From: Cryptomeria japonica | Lineage: Eukaryota; Streptophyta; Pinopsida; Cupressales; Cupressaceae | NCBI RefSeq assembly: GCF_030272615.1 | Contig: NC_081406.1 | Location: 214,124,997-214,183,496 of the forward strand | DNA: 58,500 nucleotides | Reading direction: 5' to 3' | Shown here: positions 38,126 through 48,738 of the stretch, piece after piece | Layout of the letters: every line of letters starts with the position of its first letter | How positions within the stretch are numbered: the first letter of the stretch is position 1 | The notes under the pieces: generated by a model | Seen by the model: the letters and a program-made list of their open reading frames with translations, nothing else | Told to the model about the DNA's origin: nothing | The model's database searches: none | Translations under genes and position numbers: made by a program

Positions 38126-40894
38126 ATGGGGGGAGATTTGAACCAGGTTGAACTAGATGAATGCTCTGAGTTCAAAAACAATGGTGAACTCTAGGGTAAG
38201 GTGATTCAGGGCAATTTAGAGTCCTATGTGGAGGGTATGAATGGCCATGATTTTTGTTAGGACCTGGAGGCAACTGAGAGGGGGGGAGGGTGAATCAGTT
38301 GTCTAATAATTTCATCCCAAATATAACTTAACCAAACTTGATACTTAATGCCGGTAAACCAAACTTGATGCCAATAAATAGATTAACAGTTAATAATAGT
38401 ACCGGTGAAACTTAATGCATGAAATAGAAAGAGAAACAATATCCACAACACATAACACAAAGATTTGTACAGGGAGACCCTATAAGGGGAAAAACTATGG
38501 AGGGAAACCTTACCCACAATTAGATGATACTACTGTAGATAGTAAGTGTGTACAAATGAGTCTGCACATGCAGAAAGGCCAGCTACCTAGAGCTCACTGC
38601 TCAATCACAAAATAGGAGTCACACTGACTACAATTGGATGATTAAATCTAATAATAATGCACTGCTCAAAGTAGCATCTCTAATGCTGGATTCATTACCG
38701 GTTAAGCTCCGATTGTCTTCTTGAAACCTTTCTTGAATCTTCAAATGATGTCTGCGTGAGTAGCTTTGCTTATATTCGCATATACCGAATATCACAACCT
38801 TATAATACCTTATTGCATGTCACCATATTAATCTCACAATTGAGATCTTACATATATACCAAAACCTAAGACCAAATATGTAGGTTGGCTTACTAAGAAT
38901 AATACAATAAAATCTATTATAAGTAAGTCAAGATGCGATACATCATGTCGGCTCAACAACAATGTTAATTGATTAAACCATCTCCATAACATGTCATGCT
39001 AAACTGGAATAGATAACGCATGTCAGTCCATAACCTAGACCAATTTTTTGGTAACAACAAATATGTCAATCCGATTAGACCAATAACCAAATCTCCAAAA
39101 CCAAGTGTCCAAACCATGTCTTTGACATAACCAAGTGATCTCCAGATGATAACAAGTCATCCTGAGTGCCGGTGAACAATATAACCTCCCAGTGAACCAA
39201 ATACTAGTGACTGTGCATAAGTCACTGAACTTGCCGGTGAACATAATGTGCCAGTTCAACATAGCCAAAGATCTCCAGAAGGATAAGTGTTGATAAATGT
39301 TGACATGAATGACAAAACCAATGCAACATATCGATAATACCAATAATTTTAAGTTGTCTATGGCCTTTGTCTAAGCCTGGGATAATGGAACCGTTAATAT
39401 TGGGAGTGTTGCCTTTGTGGTTTCTGCGGAGACCAAGCTTGGCCTTCGATGGTGCTTCCTTCCCCAATAAACCTAAGGGGAATTATAAGGAAGATTTTGA
39501 CCATTTCATTGAACTTGGCGAAGTGGTCTCTAAACTCCAAAGCGACTACAATAGAGAAGAGCTCCCTAGTATCTAGAAGGTATCTGCCCTTCTCTTCATG
39601 AAATATTTTACCCTAGATGGCAGAAAGAGGAGGTCTCAACTTCAACTCTTCCCTATGTCGAAACACTTGCGCTATAGAGTAAGAATGGATTTTCTTTACT
39701 TTTTCTTATTTTCCCCATCTCATATATTTTTAAGGTTGTTGTTAAGGGTAAACCCCCCCTTCATCAGGGTCTTATTCATAGGCTATATGATTTTCACTTG
39801 GCACAAACCCCTTGAGGTGGGATCCCCACTGTTGAAATCGGGTCCACCTATGACTCCAACTTATATGTTGATCTTATTGTCACCCTGTCCAACTCTATTG
39901 AAGTGTCTCATTCGGGCTATTAAATGACCACTAGAAAAAACCCCATCCACATGGCTAAACCCAAAGCCATTGCTGCCTCTAAAAAGACCTTGTGGAGGAA
40001 CCCTAGATTGAGGAATGCAAGGATGTGAAAATTGTTGAGGACTTAGAGTCTCACTCTATTTCCTCCAATGAATCAGATTCCTCTTAAATTATAGGCTCAG
40101 ATTGGTCTTTGCCACTAATGTTAATGAAGATATTAACCCTTTCCCTCATTCCACAATCCCCCCCCTGCTAACACTAAGTCCCCGAGCTTGATTATAGTCT
40201 ACATCAAGATTGTGAAGGACATTCATGATGATGTGTAAATATGGGATGATTTGTTGAAATAGTTTTTTGGGTCGATGAATGTGGCAATAAAGAAAATTAA
40301 CATGTCGGAGGTGGTCATTGAGGCAAAAGCTAAGGCTAATACCTAGCTTGAGGACATTGATGATGAAAGAGATTGGAGGTCTGTTAATGAATTTGTTGGC
40401 CTTACGAAGAAGTGGGACAAGTGAACAAGAGGATTGAAGACATGGATGCCAAGCTCAAGATGACTGGGACTAAAATGGAGGTGGAAGAAATTAAGGGTTC
40501 CTAGGAGGCTCTTAAAATGAAAATTGAGGAGGCCAATCTGGCTTGCAAGAATGCCACCAACATGCATAATGCCTCTTTAAAGGCTGTTCAGACCATACAT
40601 GTCAATTTGAACAAGAAAAGGGAGAAGAAATGAAAATAGACTGAGGCCCTAATTGTGGGCTTAGGCCTCATGGAGTCCCTGGTTAAAGCCACCCTTGATT
40701 TTGCCTTAGTGTCCTCCAACTCTAGAATTGGGTCTTGCAAAAAGGCGCCATTCTTTGATAAAGTGTCTGAAAGTTTATGCCAAGATTGGCAGGATAAGAA
40801 TTCTCCCATGTAGTTGGCCACCTCTTTGTGCCTTTCTTGGGTGGTTGTGCTAGTTTTTTGTTTTTGGGTCTTTTTGTTTTTGTTGGTTTTCTAG
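38126..40894 (+). pseudogene. Uncharacterised repeat-borne protein (TLDGR/coiled-coil family), sense copy split by a solo LTR
   Basis: From ATG 38126: MGGDLNQVELDECSEF, a TAG, then VIQGNLESYVEGMNGHD. The frame then breaks at a solo LTR (38255-39345) and resumes with KLSMAFV, a stop, AWDNGTVNIGSVAFVVSAET. After frame changes follow GASFPNKPKGNYKEDF, LQSDYNREELPSI, a stop, LLFMKYFTLDGR, and a basic LRYRVRMDFLYFF segment (39590-39710). At 40270-40635 a long Lys/Glu-rich coiled-coil-like segment appears (VNEFVGLTKKWDK and EVEEIKGS). The frame then runs, with a few stops, to an end at 40894 that includes a hydrophobic stretch (WVVVLVFCFWVFLFLLVF). Blocks match 25740-27345. Function unknown; it may be part of a non-LTR or other repeat. 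Confidence 0.6.
38255..39345 (-). mobile_element. Copia-type solo LTR
   Basis: It runs from TGTTAGG on the plus strand at 38255 to CCAATA at 39345, 1091 bp, with the 5-bp duplication ATTTT at 38250-38254 and 39346-39350. On the minus strand it starts TATTGGTATT (first G mutated) and ends CTAACA after a pyrimidine-rich stretch (CCCTCCCCCCCTCTCAG). This matches the copia LTR at 54724-55951 and, more distantly, the LTRs at 6543, 12306 and 16978. Removing it joins the two halves of the surrounding ORF. Confidence 0.85.
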
Positions 40895-41099
40895 TTTCTC
40901 TATTGGCTTTTGGGATGCCTTGCTAGGTTTTTGTTTAGTGTTAGTGGGGTATTTTTTGGATGACTATGCATCCCTCATGTGCCGTAGGTGTCATTATGCG
41001 GATATGTAATGGTATGAGCCTATCCAAATTTTATTAATCAAAACATAAATTACGAGAGTCAAGAAAACACAAAAATACATTTACAAGTGTCCACTTGAC
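40895..41099 (+). other. 3' end of the TLDGR-family repeat
   Basis: Ends with GCGGATATGTAATGG, then a CCAAATTTTATTAATCAAAA-type tail. The antisense copy has a comparable CATATCCGCACC-to-AAAAATT tail at 25625-25690. Together they suggest a shared 3' terminus for the repeat. Confidence 0.4.
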
Positions 41100-42010
41100 T
41101 ATAGGAACTATAATCATGTCCAATATGAATTTATTTCCTTAGGGTTTTACAAGGTTCATCTTGGAGCTTGCGTTTTAGCCAAATGTAAATATCTAATAAT
41201 AAAATAATCTCAAATTTTATATCCAGCTAAAAATCTACCCTAGCATGGTTGAAATATATACATATGAAATAATTCATCACAATGTTAAACTCAAAAGACA
41301 TAGGCAACATCACATTTTAAAAGTAAAATAGTAAAACTAATACAAGGGGGGAGTACCTAGTAATTGAGCACCCAAAGTTCATACCTCCCAAAATCCTACA
41401 AAAGTTCATACCTCCCAAAATCCTACATAACAATTTCCTATGGCTCCTAAATTTTTATGACAACTTACTTAGCAAGGGTTGTACTTATAAATAAGATTTA
41501 GGTCCACATCATCAAATATGATTTCACATTAGCATGTTTTGTTTTACATGTCCAATTAATTATTGTTGAGAATACCTTGCTTTTGCACACTCACAGACAT
41601 CAAATGTAACTATCCAATATAAAATTATAATTTATTAATATATTTCATTGATGTTATAATCTCAATGGTTAAATCTAAGTAAAAATGCACAAAAGTATAA
41701 TTCAAATGTTTATCTATATAAAACAATTCATCATAGTGCTAAACTCAAAATCTATGGGCCAATATCACATCAAAAATATAAATGGTGAACCTAATATTAG
41801 GGGAGAAGTATAAGTAGTTGAGCAACCTAGGGCCATGCCTCTAAAAATACTACAAGGCAATCTCAAATCACTCCCAATCATCTACAAGGCAATCTCAAAT
41901 CACTCCCAATCATTTACAACTTACTTGACAAGGCTCTTTCTTATAACTAAGATTTTAGGTCCACATTATCAAATGTGATGCCACATAAGCATGTTTATTT
42001 TGAGACGTCC
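41100..42010 (+). repeat. Direct duplication of a 0.4-kb segment with internal tandem copies
   Basis: 41270-41545 and 41725-42005 align: AATTCATCA.A.TG.TAAACTCAAAA, then AAGTTGAG-like text, then AACTTACTT..CAAGG, then AGGTCCACAT.ATCAAAT.TGAT, CACAT.AGCATGTTT and GTCCA. Each copy holds its own short tandem pair: 41389-41414 with 41415-41440, and 41848-41880 with 41881-41913. No coding signal. Confidence 0.65.
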
Positions 42011-42844
42011 ATAAACACCCAAAAAAGAGTAGACTATTAGTTATATATCAAAGTATAATAGTTGTCCATAACGGAATGTTCTGTTGATGCATGAATGTGG
42101 CATCACATAGTTTATGATATTTTAGATGTAAGAAATACATTTCATTCAATTATGGATACTCTTGATCAATACAAACAATTCTGAAGTTACAACTACTAAC
42201 TTGTTCTATCTAAATCTAAAATATTTAACACTGACTTCACAGATTCTTATCACAACTATGAGAATGTACTCAAATATTAGATCATCTGCCCTACTAAATC
42301 TAATCATAGCAAACAACATTTATTATAGATCAACTTAATAGACAAATTCTGGAATCTACTATAGTACATTATTCCAAGTCGACAAACAAAACTATTCTGA
42401 AAGTGATTGCAAAGAATTTTGAAATCATTTTCTCAATCATTAAGGCTTTAGGGTTTACTTTTCTTTATGAAACTCATTTTTCATGAATTTGACAATTCTA
42501 CTCCAATTGCTTATTTAATTTGTAAACGACAATAGTTGATATGGAGCGCTCTTGTCTGCATATAATTTTTTCTTTTGCATTTGGTAGTAATGAATTTGTC
42601 TTTCAGACTTTTGTGCAATGTTTATATACAATATTTGACAACGAAATATTAAAAGACTTTTCTAGAAAATTGAAATTTATGTGCTTTCTTCTGATATCAT
42701 AATTTTTAATTCAAATGATCACAAAAATTCCAGCAAATTTAGCAGATTAAAAAATCACCGTTGGTTTTAGAGTGACGTGTGTGATTATGTAACCCTACTT
42801 TTTTTTTTCTTTTTCTTTTTGCGTTCTGGTAAGCCTAGAGTTTG
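42011..42844. other. Unassigned AT-rich sequence
   Basis: No coding or element signature seen. A T-rich run lies at 42795-42815. Confidence 0.3.
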
Positions 42845-42952
42845 ACAATATCAACGTAGGAAAAATAAAAAATAATTTGAATCATTTGAACTATATTTTT
42901 TGACGTTCAAATGATTCAAATTATTTTTTATTTTTCCTACGTTGTATATTGT
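42845..42952. repeat. Long inverted repeat with 40-bp identical arms
   Basis: 42852-42891 and 42905-42944 are exact reverse complements over 40 bases, with a 13-base loop (42892-42904). After a single-base bulge, ACAATAT at 42845-42851 pairs with ATATTGT at 42946-42952. RNA from either strand would fold into a hairpin of about 47 pairs. Confidence 0.9.
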
Positions 42953-45900
42953 TTAATTTATATGGGGAAGATCAGTTGTATATTGATATTTGTTTTGGGG
43001 AATCTGGAACTATTTAACATTATACCAGATTGATAAGAGATACGCCAGCGGTTTATTCTTCACTACATTAATGAAAATGGAAAAAACTTGAGCTCATTTT
43101 CTGTACGGAAGGAACACTTAATGATAAAAGGCTTAACAAATACTACTTTTTTTATCTAGAATCAATTTATAAAAGTCAAGGAGATTGAGAGTGATTTTTA
43201 ATATTAGAAACTATTATACAGTTATACTCACTACCATTCTCATTAAATATTATATTTTTTCTTTTTTAAAGTGAAAATAGTTTGATGCAGATTTCATTTT
43301 TTGAAATAGGAGGGGTTGTGATAACATCTCCATCTCAAAAGTTATGGAGAGGATAGTTATTTGAAAATTACAATAAAGAAGTGTTACACTGTTTTTTTTA
43401 ATGTAGAATGAGTCATATTTGATGTTTTATATCTAAAAACTTGAGATAGAATTAGAATTATTTTCTATTATCAATGAATTAATACTTAGTGAGATACATA
43501 AAGTGGAGTCTTTATATGTACCACTATAATCTTCATTCACATCAACTTCGCTCCATCTACATGCAAGACCCATGAAGTAAAGTCCTAGCATGCACCACTA
43601 TAAACTTCATTTGATGAGCTATTCTTTGTCCATGTACAGGCCTCATCAGTTGTTTTTCTGGTTTAAATGAGAACTTTTGCATGGAACTAGTACCTAGCAC
43701 TAGTGTCCCACAAAATATTTGCAAGAAACTAGGACACTTTAAGGGTCGACCTATGTCTTAAGTGACCTAACCTTGATTTTTGCATTTGAACATTGTGTGT
43801 TAGCTTATACCTGAAACAACCTTTGTGATCGCTATTTAAACATGAACCTTTGTCATTTGAAAGTGATGTTGTGAATCCTAGAGTGAAGCCTTGTCCAAAT
43901 GAACATCTAACATTGCAACTCCAAAAATTGTACTTGATTTATGAACAAGATCTACTATCATTGGCTTTCTTGTTGCTTTGGTTTATTCTCCTCAAATTTT
44001 TTAGAATGATCAAAATTACTCATTGATAATCATTTTGTACCTCTCCATTATAGTTTGGTATGGTTATTGATTTATTGTCATATTATGAGTTTTGATCGTC
44101 TAATGATATAATTTGTTATGATTTACCTCCCTTGAGAAGGTTGTATATTGTTGTCTCTTGTTTGAGGCATATAGAAATCCACTATAAATCACTTGAGTAG
44201 GGCTTAATTTTTTTGCATTGTCAAGTTTCTTGCCACAATCTTAGATATACTTAGGGTTTAGAGAAAACACTAAGTTATCTTCTATCAACTTGTCTATTCA
44301 TTGAGGTAGGAATGTTTGAATGGGGGATTCATTAAAAGAAAGCTTCTATATAGCTACAACCATCCTTCTCTCTTTATGCCCGTGCAAGTTCATATCTAGT
44401 ATTTTATGTTAATAAAATCTTGCAAAACCTATAATCATCTCTAATAGATATCACTAGATAAAATTAAAGCGAATTTACCTAAGGACACTATTGCACAACA
44501 CTAATGTCATTCCTAGAAATTTTTCTCCACGTTATAGTGATAGGTGCCAAGACATCCATTGAATAAACTCCTATTCACAACATTAACTTTTGTAGTCTTC
44601 AAAAGTGAGCACCCCAAGCTAGTATCTAAGGTAGTGACTTCCTATTTTTTAGTGCTAGCTTCCTCTCAATATAATATTTTTTAATCTATGCCTATTTATA
44701 CAAATTCCTATTATTTTTTCTTTGTAATGTGTCATTTAATCAAATTAGTTACTACTTTTACTAGGTATTATTAAATAGCACATCTATCAATCAATCATGT
44801 TTGCAACAACATAATAGAAGCTAATTAGTTTGACTCCCCCTTAAAGATAGTAGCCAAGCATGAATGTCTTTAGTCAATTCATGTTTCATTTTTTTATGGA
44901 CAAAAGACTAATCTTCATCAATTTACTAATTAAATTGTGATCTCTTTTCACACATATAAAAAACATGAATGATGTGTTCCAAATTAAAGTATAAATAAGG
45001 TCATTAATTTTTCGATCTCACTACTATGAAAAGGAGCACACATTAACTTTCTTTAATAGGTCAAACTTTCCAATTTATATTTTTTATATTTTCAAACCTC
45101 CAATATAAAAATGTAAACACAACCTTTTTAAGTAGATAAATTTTAAGAAACATACACAATTTGAATAAATTTATTTATATTTTAAGAATATAAATATGCA
45201 ACTTCCAAATTAAATAAATGGGAACTGTTGAATCAATTTCAATTGATTAAACAAATTTTCCTAAATAATATTTCCTCCAAAGGAAAATCCAATGCATCTA
45301 GTTTTAAAGTTAGCATGATCAACTACACAAGAAAATAAACTATTTTTTTTTAACAAACTCATATCCAAGCTTAATAAAGAGGAAGGAATAGAATGAAGAC
45401 TTTGTAAAGTAGCATTTTCTCTTCCTATTGCCACATAAACCTTAATAAAAATATTAAATTACCTCTCAACTCTTGTAATACCCCTCTAACCTTCACACAA
45501 TAAAGAAGGTATTATGATATTGATCCTACACTTAAATTCATAGGATGTAAGTATTGAAATGGTAATCAATGTAGATAAATACATTTGTGGTTGTTATGAC
45601 GATAAATTTTCCATTAATATAGTTAACTATTGATGGTTGCATGAATATGTTTGTATGGATGGCTAGATGGAAAGGGATGATATCACATCATTGGAGAATT
45701 CATCTGATGTTAAAATCCTCTTCCTGTGAATTTAATATTTTGGTTTCTTATATGTGTATGCTCGGATACCTAGGTAACATGTGGAAATAATTCAATTGTG
45801 CTAATTAGGAGATGGTGATTTAATGATACTTTTCTAATGTTATAATGTGTTATTAACAAGTGGATTGTTCTTATCATGTTTATTATATGATCTCCTTTGG

Positions 45901-46304
45901 AAAATGATTTATGATCTAGCGTAATGCCTTCTATGTTTGTTTTCCTGGTTATGTCCTTATAGATTTATGTTGGCTTATGTAGCCTATTGTCTATCAGAGG
46001 TAGACACAATCAATTGATTTACTTTAGGTTTCTTATGTATAGTGGATCTATATTTTAAGGCATGAATATGTTATGATGATCTATATTTTAAGGACCATTC
46101 AATGATATTGTGGTTTATGATTACTTCTATGATGTCATAGTAGTGCTTCCATGATGAGGGTATAACAATGAAATATTAGGGTTTAATTCTTAAGGTTACT
46201 TGATGATTAGATGTGAGATGAAGTGATATGATGATGATGTTCAAGTTTTATGTTATAATATCTTGATGGCTATATGATAGATGATATATTGTGTTTATGA
46301 TGTA
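42953..46304. other. Unassigned region left of the TR-GAG element
   Basis: Mostly AT-rich with no gene that I can support. 43500-43600 has two related CCACTATAA.CTTCATT phrases. 45325-45470 is copy B of the dispersed repeat. 45500-46304 is the left flank of the target site; its continuation is at 54175. Confidence 0.3.
45325..45470 (-). repeat. Dispersed repeat copy B (partner at 31722-31885)
   Basis: See copy A. This copy is uninterrupted upstream (GATCAACTACACAAG), which shows the local sequence before the LTR at 30603-31721 was inserted in copy A. Confidence 0.5.
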
Positions 46305-46481
46305 CTAACTGTAGCGTCCTAAAATTGTGACACTTGCAATTTCGATTGCATTTGGGTCTTCACGATGGCGACGCAACACTAAACCTGAATGGAGACCCCG
46401 AAACTTGCTTGCGACACCAAAAACTGCATTTTCCTGCACCTTGGCATGATCCCTCCTTGCACCTTGCTGTCCCGGGAGGTG

Positions 46482-46570
46482 GGACCATGGCGCCCAGCGC
46501 CCTGGTCCTTCAGGACTAGGGCACCCAGCGCCCTGGTCCCCTAAGACCATGGCGCCCAGCGCCCTGGTCC
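46482..46570 (+). repeat. 31-bp tandem palindromic box, three units
   Basis: 27-bp boxes start at 46482, 46513 and 46544. In the first, GGACCA and GGCGC pair with GCGCC and TGGTCC around a CCA loop, so each unit is a GC-rich hairpin. The same triplet is at 53091-53179. A single box is at 20820-20846 and a decayed one near 18782. Confidence 0.85.
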
Positions 46571-46693
46571 CTGGCCCTATTTTGGGCCCGGTCTCCTTTT
46601 GGGCATTGGGTCTTGAAGTTTGCAAATTGGAAAATAATTTTCCCAGGTCGGCCCAAGGTCAGAAAAATCAGTCTTTTAACCCTAATTGACAAG

Positions 46694-46701
46694 TATATAA
46701 A
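46694..46701 (+). promoter_or_regulatory. TATA box of the TR-GAG 5' LTR
   Basis: TATATAAA, with the identical motif at 53303-53310 in the 3' LTR. It lies about 125 bp after the GC-rich boxes and would place the RNA start near 46725-46735, just before the CATTCAA array. Confidence 0.65.
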
Positions 46702-46751
46702 CTACATTTCCCCTCTCATAAAGGGTAGATGAAAAAGAGGCGAAAGCGATA

Positions 46752-46815
46752 TTCAAACATTCAAACATTCAAGCATTCAAGCATTCAAGCATTCCTTCAA
46801 GCAATTGAGCATTCT
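46752..46815 (+). repeat. Short CATTCAAA/G tandem array
   Basis: About six copies of ATTCAARC with a 10-bp or similar period. The same array is at 53361-53425 in the other LTR. Confidence 0.8.
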
Positions 46816-47561
46816 AAGTCTCCATTCAAGGCTAAGTGTTGCATTCAAGACAAGGATTCAACCATTGAAGAGGAGATCACATACAACATACAACAACATT
46901 TACACCTTTGCATGTAAGAATACAAACATTCTTACAACAAGGTATCAGTACTTGATTACATTACAATCATTTACATTTACAACATTCTCATTTCTTGGTT
47001 AATTCCAAAACCGGGGTTTGACCTAAGGGCAAACCCCTAATCCCTAACCCCCCAATCATCCTCTCTTTTCTATGTGTAGGTTGCAGGTACGCGGCTGTAA
47101 TTGAAGATCTGGAACCCTTGTGCAGAGACGAACAGATCCCCCTTCGTTTTGCGGATTTTTCGGAGGACCGTGTGCATGCCGGGCACCATCATCTTGTCAA
47201 CTTTCGCTCAAACTTGCAGGACAGCATCATCTCGACATTTTACTGCTAATTCCAGGTTCGCAGCTTCATCCCATGTTTCTATTTCTGTCTGCAAGCGAAT
47301 CTTTCTTACTTTCACATATACTCCTAGTTCAATCATTCTATCTACATTCTTTACAAAAGAGGGTAGCCTTGCTGTCACAACCCTTGAAACTCATTCAGCA
47401 TTCAATCTTGCATTGTGTGGGATTGGATCTTGTGGGTTTCAACCCCTCTTTTGAATGTAAAGTCTCTCCTAAGTGAAAACTGTCAATCCTAGTGACCTCC
47501 TTTCTCTCTCCTTGGAGTCGGAGTGGGGGGGAACACCTAGGGTTCGATTTTCCACTTTACA

Positions 47562-47578
47562 TTTTGGTGAACCCAACA
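47562..47578 (+). promoter_or_regulatory. Primer-binding site position of the TR-GAG element
   Basis: TTTTGGTGAACCCAACA directly after the LTR. The motif is conserved in the two other family members. The matching tRNA was not identified. Confidence 0.55.
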
Positions 47579-48738
47579 TGAACATCCTTTCTGATTATTC
47601 ATGGTTAGATCTAAAAATTGGATTCCTTAATTACATTTCCATGTTTGATCTTTTGCAAATTTTAGAAGTTAATTGCATGAAAACCCTAAATTTTCTTTTT
47701 TGAGCTTGCGAAATGTCTAATTGTTAATGCTTGTTTCAGATATACCCTTCTATTGCAAATTATCAATTCATATTTGTGCTTTAATTCTAAAAATTAAGTG
47801 GTTAAGTGTCAAAACCCTAATTTTTAAAATCCTCTTGATTCAACCTTTGACTGATAATTTCACTGAACAAAACACCTTCAAATTGGCTGTAACTTTGGAT
47901 TCCGCAACAAAATCACAATATCTTTCATCCCTGAAAATTTGGAAAAAAGTTGCAAGGACCGTGTGCACCCTGAGCGCCATTGTCCCCGACATTTTTTCTG
48001 AAATTTCGGGAGCTAGATCTTACTGTATTTTTCTGCTAAAATCCAGAATCTTGGCTGATTTCATCAATTTTAACACTTTCAAAATTAAAGTCAAAGTTGG
48101 TCTAGTGATTGCTTGGATTAAGGCTCCTAATCATTCAAAAATTGTTGAAATTGAAATTTTGTGTCAAAATTGTGTTTCTTACTGTCCTAAATCTGAAAAG
48201 TGTGTTGGCATTCATTCAAAGTTTCAGTGCTTTATTCAAATTTTTTGCAAATTGTGACTTTTGAAATTAAGTGTTTAATTACACCAACCTTGATTTCCTC
48301 TCTCAAAATTGAATTTTGCACGAAATTGAGTCAACTTTTAGATTTCAAAGCTTGCACTGCTCTTAGTATTCCCTCTAAAATCATAAAATTCAAAATTTCA
48401 GTTTCCCTCTCTTTTTCAAAATTCAAATTTTGCATTTTTCAACAATCTTGGTAGGTTTCAATTTTGAGATTGCAACTTTAATTTGACCTATCTATAGATC
48501 GTAAAATCACTCAATTTTTTTAGATTAGCTTTAAAATCATCATAACTTTCATCCCTGAAAATTTTGAAAAAAGTTGCGAGGACCGTGTGCACTCCGTTCG
48601 CCACAGTCCCTGACATTTTTTCTGAAATTTCGGGAGATTGTTATGATTGCATTTAACAGCTTAAATCCAGGAGATTGGTTGATTTTATTGAAATTTGCTA
48701 CCTCGAAATTCAGAATCTTCTCTCTCTCTCTTTAGTGC
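47579..48738 (+). other. Leader of the TR-GAG element with an internal duplication
   Basis: About 1.16 kb before the gag ATG. A segment of about 140 bp is present twice (about 47918-48062 and 48538-48692), each with TTTCATCCCTGAAAATTT, then AGGACCGTGTGCAC, and CATTTTTTCTGAAATTTCGG. The phrase GGAGGACCGTGTGC also occurs in each LTR (47162 and 53771). Open frames here (for example 47721-48257) have no known domain and are probably chance. Confidence 0.6.

Larger units (their letters stand above)
46310..47561 (+). repeat. 5' LTR of the TR-GAG element
   Basis: It contains, in order, a GC-rich triple 31-bp repeat (46482-46570), a TATA box (46694), a CATTCAAR short tandem array (46752-46815), and a GACCTAAGGGCAAACCCC block with a following GTGTAGGTTGCAG. 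Small open frames inside it are not credible genes. Confidence 0.9.

Noticed and set aside
46482-46570. CRISPR-like array of palindromic repeats
   Set aside because: Units are 27-bp boxes with 4-bp linkers, no unique spacers, in a plant LTR. It is a tandem repeat.
46305-46625. Minus-strand Gly/Pro-rich open frame in the LTR, repeated at 52914-53234
   Set aside because: It is the complement of the GC-rich 31-bp LTR repeats and exists in both LTRs only because they are duplicates. No domain or start context supports a gene.
47101-47476. Overlapping open frames in the TR-GAG LTRs (also 53710-54084)
   Set aside because: They overlap in several frames, cross the untranslated part of the LTR and match no family.
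47721-48257. A 178-codon open frame in the TR-GAG leader
   Set aside because: The sequence consists of the duplicated leader module and F/K/I-rich translation without motifs. The real coding frame begins at 48739.
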